Source: Sphagnum compactum (taxonomy: Eukaryota; Bryophyta; Sphagnopsida; Sphagnales). From it: 64,000 nt of DNA. Of the stretch, positions 39,010 through 50,000 are shown piece by piece. The notes below the pieces were generated by a model. That model saw nothing but the letters and a program-made list of their open reading frames with translations, made no database searches and was not told the DNA's origin. The position numbers were made by a program, and so were the translations under genes. The stretch spans positions 6,913,495-6,977,494 of the forward strand of contig OZ234502.1 of NCBI GenBank assembly GCA_965153455.1, in the 5' to 3' direction. The stretch's first letter is position 1; each line of letters starts with the position of its first letter.

Positions 39010-39918
39010 TGTCACGACCTTAACCTTAAGCTCATGACCAAAACAAAGGCCATGGAAAGGTGAGGGCCAAGAATGCAACCCGAGAGTCACATTCACATTC
39101 CCAGGAGTGCGGAAGAATGTGAGGGATGAGCCCACACATTACCAACTGGGCTCTCACTTTGGGAGTTGGAATCCCAAAGGACTTCCAAATTTTTAGAAAA
39201 CAAATTGAAAAGTCAAAACTCATTGGATTGAAAAGTTCATTATATCATTGGAAAAGATCTTGAGACGTAAATGTCTGAAATGGGTTCGCATGATCCATTT
39301 GAGTATTCAAAACACAAGCTATGGCCAAAAAAAAGGTCGGGGGTCAAAATGTCAATTTGACTCCTGATCACTAAAAGTTAGGAATTTCCTTTAATTACAT
39401 GTGTGTAAAGGGTGTGCCACATATCGTTGAAAAGCTCTTGATGAAGGCTAAAAATTTGTTTTAGACCTCACTTCAATTGGGGGTATGCACAAAAAAATAT
39501 AGGCATCCAAAGTGGTGAGAGTTCTAATTTCGGGACTTTTGACTTGGGAGTCCTGAGAATAATGACATTTGGATGTAGCCCCTATGATTAATCACAAATA
39601 ATACTAAAAGGAGGAAGGTGATGGCTTCCTCCAAGTCCGGGTCGTGGTGAGTCTTGTGAGTCCATGTATGCCCATGGCTCATCCATGCACCAAAAGTGCT
39701 CTAATTTTGCATTAACTAATTTATTGTTTAATTTATGCAGGTCCATATGAATAATTGACTCATTTTTCACTTGTCCCAGTCCCCATCCTGGACTTCCAAC
39801 ACGCCCCTCTTACCCCTGAAGTGTTGCGAACTAAAGAGTGTACCCCAACTCCTTATTTTTCCACTATTCACTTTTGAATTATCATTTTGAATCTTTCAAG
39901 GAGTTTGGGGGTGCGTGA
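39010..39918. mobile_element. Probable solo LTR of a Ty3/gypsy-type retrotransposon
   Basis: A 909-bp block of more balanced base composition inside AT-rich DNA. It begins TGTCACGACC, a common plant gypsy LTR start, and ends GGGGGTGCGTGA. It is flanked by GTATG on the left and ATATG on the right, consistent with a 5-bp target duplication with one change. The surrounding 34-bp tandem unit (TTGTTTARACACG...ATTCRTG) is interrupted exactly at this point and resumes on the other side. The canonical terminal CA is not present, so the right end may be mutated or slightly misplaced. No internal coding domain is seen. Confidence 0.6.
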
Positions 39919-41339
39919 ATATGTCTATTCATGTTGTTTACACACGAAAATCATACACACAACTTCTATGTTTAAATAATGCACAACATTCATGAATATG
40001 AACGTATGAAATAATAGATTTCACATGGATTTGAAACAAACCCATGAAGCTTGTAAATTTGTGATGCATAATTGGTGTAAAAATTTGAAATGAAAAACCT
40101 TAATTACCCTAGGTCCTTAGTCATAAACCTTATTTAAGAATCAAACCTAAAGGTCATTTCAAATAACCTAAACAAGTATAAAAATTGACATTTGATTTAA
40201 ATTTTCATTTATTTGTGACCTAGGTGACTCAAAACCCATAGTTTATTATTCGGTTATCATCCCATATATTGCTTTAAATGATATTCGATTGGTTCATTAT
40301 GAAAAAATCGATTGATACCCATTTTGATTTTGGGTTGACATTTGATACTTGCTTAACATTGGAAAATATGCCAAAATAATACTCAAAGGAGAGTAGGGTT
40401 GGGTTGTTTCTTTTTTTTTCCTTGGTTCCAAATAATTGAATCTTTTGTAACATTTGACACCAAAAGTAATAATCTTTCATAATTGGGCATAATTGTATGT
40501 CTCGCGCCAATCTAATACAATTATTGTTATTTGTCCTCTCCTAATGGCATGAAGAAAGGGTTGTATGTTAGCATTATTAAATGGCACAACAAGAGTTCAA
40601 AAAAACTTTTTATTCAAATTTTGGTGGCACACACAATTGAAATCCCTCTATCACATTCACATCAAAAGACATTAGCACTATAATTATAGTAGAAAAAAAA
40701 AACTAATCCAAAACAAGTTATTATCTTATCTTCCATTGGCTCTAGTGTGATCAATTTAAAAAATTAACAACCAAAATAGTTACAAAAGATCAAAAACCAA
40801 AAGAAAATGATAAGATAAAAAGATAAGGAAAGAGGGTCAAGAATAAAAGGAAAGAAAATAAAATAAGATAACCCATAACCAAACGCTCTTCAATAACCAA
40901 ACATCCCTTGAAAACAAAATAAAAACCTATGACCAACATATTCCACCACGCACTTACATTCACTAAGAAACTTATCACCAAACATTTGGCTAAATACAAA
41001 TTTCTATGAAAATTTCCAATAATGTAAACCCCCCAGTAAAAAAAAATGTTTGGTCATGGGTTTGGGGCATATTCATGTGCAAGAATGTGTATTTTTTAAA
41101 GAGGGGGACCCACCATGTTTAGTTATAAATATTAGATAAATCTTTGAGATTTGATACAACCCATAATAACATGTCTACTATTTACTGATGGGGTGACAAA
41201 CAAAAGAAAAAAATTAAGGGCAAATATTGGAATATTATGTTATCTAACAACTTTACTTTCAAAATTTTACCTTTCAAAATTTGAACATGGACAATTTCAA
41301 GCTTTAAAGTAGAATCCAAATTCATTTACAATAAGGCAT
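39919..41339. other. AT-rich spacer, no gene seen
   Basis: Short frames only. It includes the continuation of the 34-bp repeat immediately right of the LTR. Confidence 0.55.
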
Positions 41340-41699
41340 TTTGTATTATTTTCTAAAAGACAACATGTCTGAGTATGTTGATTACGTTGAAGAAGGTATT
41401 CAAAATTTCTTAGAGCTTCTATGTCATAGTGCAATAATGTTAAGGTCTCAAGTTAATGATAACATAATTTTAAAAACAAAATGTCAATCTAAGCCCACTT
41501 TAGAATTGTTATAATTAGTCTAGAATGTACAAACAGAAAGAATGATGACGAGTTTAGAAATTAATTAGATATAATAGTGAAAAGAATAAAAGAAGACACG
41601 AACATAGAGGTTAAAATAGAAGAAACAAATGACAAGTGTAAAATTGTTATTATAGACAAGCTTTATAATGAAAGGTATAAGAAGTTTTTATGTTACCAC

Positions 41700-43500
41700 T
41701 AGTTGGCTATATACATAGCAAAACAACCAAAAACTAATAGAAAATCAAGATCTCGCAAGTTCCCCCAAGCCACATGTGAAAATATTTGGTTATGGAAGTT
41801 GGTCTTACGTCAATGCCTATATGTTGTTTTTGCTTCTCATGCTACTTTGGTGGAAGAAATGATGCTTGCAATGGTCACAAAAACCATGCAATTTCATGTG
41901 TTGCCAAGGCTCATTAAAGCAAAAATTAATCTATTAATTTTGATCTTTGGATGTCTAGACTTGTTGTTGAAACCTTTGCCCTTGCAATCAATTACTTTAA
42001 TGATTATTGGATCCCCCAACATGTTACCATTGATTTATTTGTGGTTCATGAAACCATAAGGTTTTCCATGGTGGGTCAACTACATTTTTTACTTGAAAAG
42101 TACAATTTAATGCATCATATGATTACCTTTGTGAAAGATGAAAGTAGCAACTTAATATTTATGACAACAACATTAGGTTCCATTGTTGATTGTCACCCTA
42201 TGAAACTTTAGCAAGTTTATGAAGGTGCGTGTTTTAGTCACACTATGTTTAAAGCCTATCAATATGCTACTAATAATGAAAAGGTGACTACAGGTATGAA
42301 CAAATTAGTGTGAATGCTACCCAAGGTAGCTTACAAAAGACAATCACATGGACAAATAAATCAAAAAATGAAAGGCAAGAATGGGAAAAGGCATGTGTTG
42401 AGAAGGGGTTGTGGCTTCGAAAACTCAAAACCATAGTGAAAACAAGATTTGTTAATAAAATAATCATGTTTGAAGAGGTGTTGGAATTCAAAAAGGTCAT
42501 TCTTTTATGTTGTGGGCAGCAAAAGACAACTATTTTGCATCAAAAGGTTTCTAAGGTTAAAGTATGGGTAATTGCACAAATGTTCACATGTGTTTTAAAC
42601 CATGTTGTCCTTGTCCATGTGATGAACAAGTCATGAGGGCATTGGCTATTATCTAATGTTTGCAATGCATGTATTAGTTTGACACCAACTTTGGAAGTTA
42701 AAATTGGACATGCTATTAATGTTTTTGATGTTTTAGGTGCATTTGATGTTTTGAATGCATTTGATGTTGAGTTTTTCATCTTTCAAAACAACATGCGGGC
42801 AAGAGTTGTTAAGGTAATCAAACCTTTTCTGCAATGTTTAGAAGCCTATGATTCACATCAAATGCACAATATGTTTGCCCTAATGCTTGATCCTCGATTC
42901 AAGTCTTGAAGGTTATGGAAAATTATGTGGGATGTGGGGCTTGTATTTGTTTTGATGCTGAGTATGATGCCAATGCGATAATCCTTTTTTTGATGACTGT
43001 GTTTGAGGTATTAAACCTTACTATACATGTGCAATATAAGTTATTGGATCTATTACTAGATCTGGTAACTTTATTGAAAAAGACAATAGCATATTTGGTG
43101 TGGGTGCATCTATGGAACAAACTTCACATATGCTTGTTTTTTGGAACTATCCTTATTCAAGAGGTTATCTATAACTCCTACTACATGTGTTGATCCATTA
43201 ACTTGGTGGCGGGATTCATGAGGGTAATTCCCAAATGTTACCTTTTTTGCCAAACAGATCTTGGGAATTTTGGGGTCACAAATTGAAATTGAACGTATGT
43301 TCAATCTTACTAGTGTGTTGACAACTCTAAGACGTTATAGGTTGTAGGTGGATAATTTCAATTGAATCATCGCCGTAATGAAAAATTAGCCCAATAATCT
43401 TCGTTTGCATTGTTCACAACATAAAGATTTGATAGACTTTTTGAAAGTTGAATCTTCATTGGCTGAAAAAATTATGATTTGATTGAATAATCAAATTATT
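41700..43500 (+). pseudogene. hAT-type transposase relic
   Basis: Decayed transposase spread over several frames. Recognisable segments in order: VVETFALAINYFNDYWIPQH with DLFVVHET, LLEKYNLMHHMITFVKDESS, GSLQKTITWTNKSKNERQEW with EKACVEKGLWLRKLKT and TRFVNK, GHWLL, FQNNMRARVVKVIKPFLQC, HNMFALMLDPRFKS, and the dimerisation part ILGSQIEIERMFNLTSVLTT with LRR. The ALMLDPRFK and SQIEIERMF blocks are typical of plant hAT/Ac-like transposases. Stops (for example before GHWLL and after DPRFKS) and frame changes show it is inactive. The N-terminal BED zinc finger and the terminal inverted repeats were not identified. Confidence 0.85.
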
Positions 43501-43680
43501 TTGAACAATTGGAGTTGGACAATGATCAATTTGGCAAGGTGAACTCAAAAATGGTTCCTATTGTTTTTTTGGGATAGAAAAACTTGAATGACAATTTGCA
43601 CCTCAAAGAACTAACAGCTTGGCCCTTTTGTTCGTGCAAAGGTTACTTATGGAACTCATCAACAACAGTTATGACTTTTG

Positions 43681-43810
43681 GTTGTGATGTCTGTGTTTGT
43701 GGGAGGTAAGGTGTATGTGGGGTGTGGTTGGGGCAAGAAACTTGTGTTGTGATGTCTTTGTTTGTGGGAGGTAAGGTGCATGTGGGGTGTGGTTAGGGCA
43801 AGAAACTTGT
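43681..43810. repeat. 65-bp tandem duplication
   Basis: Two nearly identical GT-rich copies, 43681-43745 and 43746-43810, differing at about three positions. It lies just beyond the hAT relic. Confidence 0.85.
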
Positions 43811-44756
43811 GTTGCATTGGGCAAGGCTCTTTAAGGAACTAGGTTCAAACCCCCCCACAAGTTATTGGTTTTGCAAAAACATTCTGCATTGGTGGGGCAA
43901 ATCTATGATTGAAAAATTTAATTCTAAAAGCCAAGGATATATTCTTAACCTTTGTACATATCCTGCGATTAGTCTGAGTTTGAAAACTGACAAATACATA
44001 TTTGTCAACTGAAAAAAAATAAAAATGAATACATATCCCTGTGATCAAATGTATTCTTAAATTTTTTTAATGTATATCCTTATGTTATAAATTTTTGAAA
44101 AATATTGCATTCAAATAATTTGACTAGTGCCTCAAATCTTCATATTGGGGCAACAGTGCAATGGACTTGAGAGGGGGCAAAGTGCACTTGGCAAAGTAGT
44201 GAAATCAACTAAATGTGAACTCGGCAACTTGGCAAACTGAACTTTGGAAAGGGGTAAAGCGAACTTGGCAAAACATTGAACCAAATTGTATTCCTAGATG
44301 ATCACCCAAAATGTTGGGGTTTCAAAACATGTCTTTTTTCAAATTCCTCAAGTGGGTCCCTAGCAAAAGGATCCCCAGCATTAAGTAGCATTAAATGAAA
44401 AAAGATGAGCCTTCTTGAGTGCATGTTTAACTATCTCATTGGCTACATGCAAATTCTATTCCTAAAACTAGTTGTCACCATTTTTCGCTGTAGCAAGATG
44501 AAACCCAATGTGAATTTAGTTGGGGTTCATTCACAACTCAAAAACATAACAAGCTTTCAACAGATAGTCTGCTGGTGAGTGTTGGTTGGCTTTGGCGTTC
44601 ATAATTCCCATTGCATTGTCAGTCTTTTTATCTTTTACCTGAATATAGACTAGATCTTACACCTCAAACTCTTCATATTTTGCGCAATCCCTCGGTTGTT
44701 CATGGTCGGTGTAAAATCTTCATGTGGGATGTGGTAGCTCAAAGGATTTTGGAAAC

Positions 44757-46814
44757 CTTCAAAGAGGAAATTGAAAAAATGTCAAACAGAATATATGATA
44801 AAGTTCTTAAGATCATGTGTTCCAAGACAGAGAACCCAGGAAGAACAAAACTACTGCAGATTGAGAGGAGGAGAAGTTGAAGAACACAATGGTAGAGACA
44901 ATTCAGCAACTGCAGAAAAAATAAAGTCAAAATGCTCTTGCCTTTGGCCTCCATATTCAACCCTACATGTTACCCACAAAAGGAACAAACTGTACTGAGG
45001 TGTCAAATAATTGCACAAAATATTAAGATCTTGCTTATAGTTATAGCAACATTGTAGTCAACTAAAACTAGTTTACCATCAACATTCAGGTAAAAGCAAT
45101 TCAACACCCTCTAAAATGCTACTAGGTATAATTTTTTTAGCAAATATTCTTAATCTCATCCTGCTTCATGACCAAACTAACTATGTTGCTCCAAAAGCCT
45201 CATTCATAGATTTAAGGTACTAGATAGCACACACTTGAATATTGTGAGGACAAATACTGGGAGCTTAACACATATCAATACGTTACTTGGGTCCTCCCGT
45301 GAAGTATTCTTTTGAAGCCATAACTCATGTGATCAATTGTTTCCTTTCTTCAATTTTGGACAAACACCACATATTCATTCTTGAATCTGCACAGTTGATG
45401 AACAGAGAATATTGCGAAAACTGTGTATATTATTATCTCAGAAGTGCAGCAAATATTCCTCCAAATGCAGAGAGACAGTACAAACATAGTACCTGAAAGA
45501 AGTTCTTGAATGAAGTACTCTGTAACATAATCCTCCACATTTGAGTTCTCAGACAGAAGACAGAACTTGTATATCAATTTGATTGCAATGGAGAAACTGC
45601 ACAAAACTATTCAAAGTTAACCTGATAAAATGTCATGTCAGTTCCAGCCCAACCAAAAATACATGATTGATTGATGACAAATGTCCATTTGAGATCCCCA
45701 TTTCTAGGCTGTGGTGATCAGACCAGTGATCTAATTTGAAACAAGAAAAAGTGTAGATTCTTATAACCACCTGCCTGTGCACTTCAAGGTCATTGTTAGG
45801 ATAGTCAATCAATGATTTCATGGATCTAAGGATGCAAGGAAACCCATCCCTGATCCAAAAGGGAAGCAAGCAACTTTGAGTACGTTGAACAATGTCAAAT
45901 CAGAGGAGTGCATTAGAAACATCATCAGGAGGACAACATTGGCAATTCTGCCATAGAAGACAAATTTCGCTCACCACAATCACCCTGCAATGGGAGATGC
46001 CAATCATCACCCTGCGTGATTTGCAGATCTGCCACCTCCTTCTGGATCCAATTCTCTGTCTCCTCAATCTTCTCCATCCATCCACTGGAGGCACTCTTGT
46101 ACTCAGTAAGCCACAGATAGGAAACTTATGAGTCACTAAAGCCACTCCCATTCCACATGCACATTTGAGTTTTCCGTTCAACTTTTTGTCCAAAGAAACT
46201 TGGCACCTGACTATAACCAATGTTCTCCCAGACATCTGCAAAGGGAGCACCAATAGTAAATCTGCTGGAACTTCCACCCCACCCTCAATTCTGCTCAGAC
46301 AGCACATTGAAAGTGTTTCAATTGCACTTCTCCCTCAAAACACTTTGATTTAGTTTGTCCATTTGGGAACTTTACTCTCAGCACACCCCACTGCACCTTC
46401 CAAAAATATGGGCATTTCTTCATATGGTTATATACACATGAGAAGCTAACACTCCCACCATTGGAAAGACAAAAATTTCTGGCATCACCAACCATCCATG
46501 TGCAACAAGGACAAGCACCTTTCGCAGCCTAAACCCTAAACCCACAAAGACTTCAGCATCGCACCCAATTGGAAGTATCTGTTAATGAATCCGCCTGTGT
46601 CCATTTCAAGAGCTCGTGAACGGGCACAAGTATTGAGCACCGGAACAAACCTGAGCATCTAAACCCTAAACCCTAATACCCTTCTGAGTTTGTTGCTGCA
46701 CTTGTCGGAAAAGCTAGCTTGTTCAATCGTCTTCTCATGTAGTTCAGTCTTGACATATCTTGCAAGCTTTCTATTCTGTGTAAAACTCACCGATTGTACA
46801 ATCCCCGGTGCCAT
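44757..46814 (-). pseudogene. Exon-like pieces of a helical-repeat (ARM/HEAT-like) gene, frame not reconstructable
   Basis: Several minus-strand stretches look coding and carry splice-like borders: 46680-46814 (starts MAPGIVQSVSF, 45 codons), about 46430-46530 (a Cys-rich piece CPCCTWMVGDARNF), part of 46000-46110 (WMEKIEETENWIQKEVADLQ), about 45771-45876 (PFWIRDGFPCILRSMKSLID), 45493-45596 (FSIAIKLIYKFCLLSENSN) and 44757-44909 (51 codons of Leu-rich helices). I could not join them with matching phases, and one frame is broken by TGA at 45900-45902, so a relic or badly decayed copy is likely. From memory there is weak likeness to the N-terminal half of the meiotic recombination-initiation protein PRD1; this is a guess. 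No exons for a C-terminal half are seen further left, where the hAT relic lies. Confidence 0.35.
46529..46677. promoter_or_regulatory. Telo-box motifs between divergent transcripts
   Basis: AAACCCTAAACC at 46530-46541 and AAACCCTAAACCCTAA at 46661-46676. Telo boxes of this form are known plant promoter or first-intron elements of housekeeping genes. Here they fall inside the minus-strand candidate, upstream of the TPR gene. Confidence 0.5.
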
Positions 46815-47026
46815 TGCAGCCACCTCTGCAGCCACCCATGAGGGGGGTCCGGAGTCATCATCTCTCTTCAGAAGTTTTAGGGCTACTGCTTTGAGACTGG
46901 GTTTTGGGGTTCTGAGACTTGCGAGGGAGAAGAAGAAGAAGATCGAGATCTTTTATTGTTTCGATTGCCAATCTCTCTCTCTCTGCCCTTTGTTGTAGAT
47001 ATTGGTGGTTTCTGGAAACAAAAATA

Positions 47027-50000
47027 ATGGGGATCTCATCATCAGTAGTATTCCAAATGCTGAGAAAGCAAAAGAAGCTCATGATGCCAGCTGCTGCCGT
47101 AGTGCCCTCACTACTCTTGGCAAGGAATCCTGTTCCGAGAGAGTTTGGATTGTTCACCACCCAAAAGACTGTTGTTTGCACTTCTGGTATGTTATCATTT
47201 ACTTCTCTTTTTTTTCCTTTTGTCTTCTAAACTCCATCTCCAAATTGTATGCAATCTAAGTTGATGGATGAGGGTTGGGTTGTAGGATTTTAGCACAACT
47301 GTTGTGGGCCCTTTGAACATTTTGTCAATGGATGATGATTGTGCAGAAAAAGGTTACTATTTTGTGCAAGAGGATAGGGCAAGTCTGCTGGCATCAAAGA
47401 GTAGGCAGATCTCAAGAATGTTTTTGTCAGGAATCGCAGGTACTATTCTGATAAGCAATTCTTGCCCTCATTTTTCGCAATCCTTGTTGCTCTGTGGATC
47501 ACACCACCATCTTTTGCAATTCTTTGGATTACACACACCATCTTTCTCAATTCTATAATACACACCATCTTTTTTCTTCTGTCACAGAGCAATTTTTCTA
47601 CCGTTCTTGGAATATGTTGAATCATGCGGTACTGCTGCTGCTGCTAATTGTCTGAGAGGTCCAAACACCCACATCTGTATAGGGAATCCTAGATGGCACT
47701 TGCTCCAATGGTGTGTCTGCTGGCATCATAACATGCAGGCATTATGACATTGGCCGGGTCTTCTCAATGGGCAATGGCTGAGCAAGTACAAGGGCAACAG
47801 CAGCATCCGACACCTTCTTCTTCTATTCCAGCAGCATTATCTGTGAACTCATCTGAACAGGAGGTTCAGCTTGTCGAAGAGAGTTTAGAGCCTCCAGAAC
47901 AACCTGCAGAGCTTCAATCAAACTCTCATACTGCAAGATGGCGCATCTACACAGACATGGGCCGGGATCTTTGTTCTAAGGTTTACAATCTGATCTTTCT
48001 AGTTATATCAACAAAGACTTTTGGAACAAGGTGTCAGCCACCACATAATTCCAGTTGTTCTTTCAAGGTGTTGAAATGCATAATACTTCAGTTCTTATGG
48101 GCATTGTGCAAATAAGTCTGGGTGTTCAAGGTCTTTGGCTGGGTGTGATTCTTTGAAGTTGGGAGTGCTAAGTACCGAAAACATTGGGTCATATGATTTC
48201 TAGGGTCGACTTGATGAGGCAGAGAAGTATTTCGTAAGAGCTGTGGAGGAGGCAAAGAAGGGATTTGGTGATAGAGATCCTCATGTTGCCTCTAGCTGCA
48301 ACAATTTGGTACATTGTGCGACTATCTTTTCTCGCTACTATTAAAACAGATTCCTATAGTTTCTTGGCAGTCTACAGTGGTAGTAGTGACTACTGTTCAT
48401 CATTATTATGTTCTGATATCAGATAATGCTTTGGTCTATCACTCATGTTGTGTGGATCAACAACAGGCGGAGCTTTACCGGATGAAGAGAGAGCATGCAA
48501 ATGCAGAGCCTCTTTTTGTTGAGGCTGTGCAAAGGTTGGAGCAAGCATTAGGCCCTGAGCATCCAAGGTAAGTCCCATGAAAATCTTTAACAATCCTGAT
48601 TTCAACCTTTTTTTTCTTGAGAATGAGTATGATTTTGTTACAGCACTTCTCTGAGTTCAACTGGATAGTTTCTCCAACAGTTTGCCAAGCATCTTTGGTG
48701 GGTCTAGTTGAGTGGAATTGTAGTAACAGTGGTTGTCTTCTTATCTTCAACAGTGTAGGTTTCACACTGCACAATCTGGCAAGCACTTATCTTCAACAGT
48801 ACAAATTTGAAGAAGCACGATCTTGTTATGAGGTATTCTCCTTTGACTGGACACAGAAAATCCTGAATTTGGTTAACTGAAAATTTCCATGAAATTTCTC
48901 CTGGCTTCACTCTTGAGCAACTGATTCTCGTTTGCATATTTTGTGACTATTTCCTCTTCTTTTGGAATTTTTTGAAAGGTTTGGGACAGTGGTTCCCTTC
49001 ACCTAGTTGACAGTATTGACAGTTTGGGGGGTGGAACATGTTTTTCCTGTCAATTTCACTCATCAGCATTCGCTGAGGGTACGTACCTATAATGCTTGGA
49101 ACTATCCAGGGATCGATTTTGTTGAATAAGTTAGTTTTTTTCTTTTTTATCCACTCTATTAGGGGGTCTTTTGAGGAATTTCAATAGCTATCTTTCCCTA
49201 GCTGAACATATAGTGGTTTGGGTACTTTTGAATTTGCTGCCATGATTTGATTTCAGTTTCTGTGTTGTGTAGATTAAGGAGAAAACACTTGGACCCAATC
49301 ATCCTGAATATGCCAACACAATGTTCCATCTGGCATCAGTGGGTGCCGGAACTTTTGAAAACCTCAGATATATTTTTGCTTGCAACTGTTCAGGTTCACC
49401 ATATCATAACAGCTCCTGGAATCTGCTTACCACAGCTTTTGTGTTGAACCATATGTTTCTCTTAGCTCAGACTTAAGCCTGCCAGGTTCTGGTGTCCTAA
49501 GGACTTGACAAGCTTTATATCAATCATTCATTGCAGGTGTTGCAACTCCAGGGGAATATTTCTGATGCAGAGCATCTCATTCGTGACTCTCTTCGAATCC
49601 TCGAGGTTTGTGTTTTCTGTATGAAACCCTTTAGGCTTGATATCAATGAAGACATTATTGACACTGGATAGTGCATGTGTTGTATTGTGAGGGATCTCTG
49701 AGCATAAATTGCTGTACTCAATTTTTACATATTCAGCATTTTGTACAGAACTCTATTGCTTCACTATTGATGTTGTGGCCCTTCACAATTTACTCTTTTA
49801 CACTGTCTGTTGGATTTTTGTATCACTGTAATATTATTGCACAGGAAGGAGGTGTTGGTCATTCACAGACAGCTCTGCGTCGGATGAGTCGGCTTGCTGA
49901 GGTACATGTTTCCTTTGGTTTGTCTCTGGTGCTATAAGATCGCACACTTCACTTGGTCTTGGGTGCGCCCATCAAAAGACTGTTCTTTCATTGGTGTCTT

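Noticed and set aside
45900-46307. 135-codon minus-strand frame
   Set aside because: Basic and Cys-rich with no family likeness; a different frame over part of the same DNA looks more protein-like. Kept only as part of the unresolved relic.
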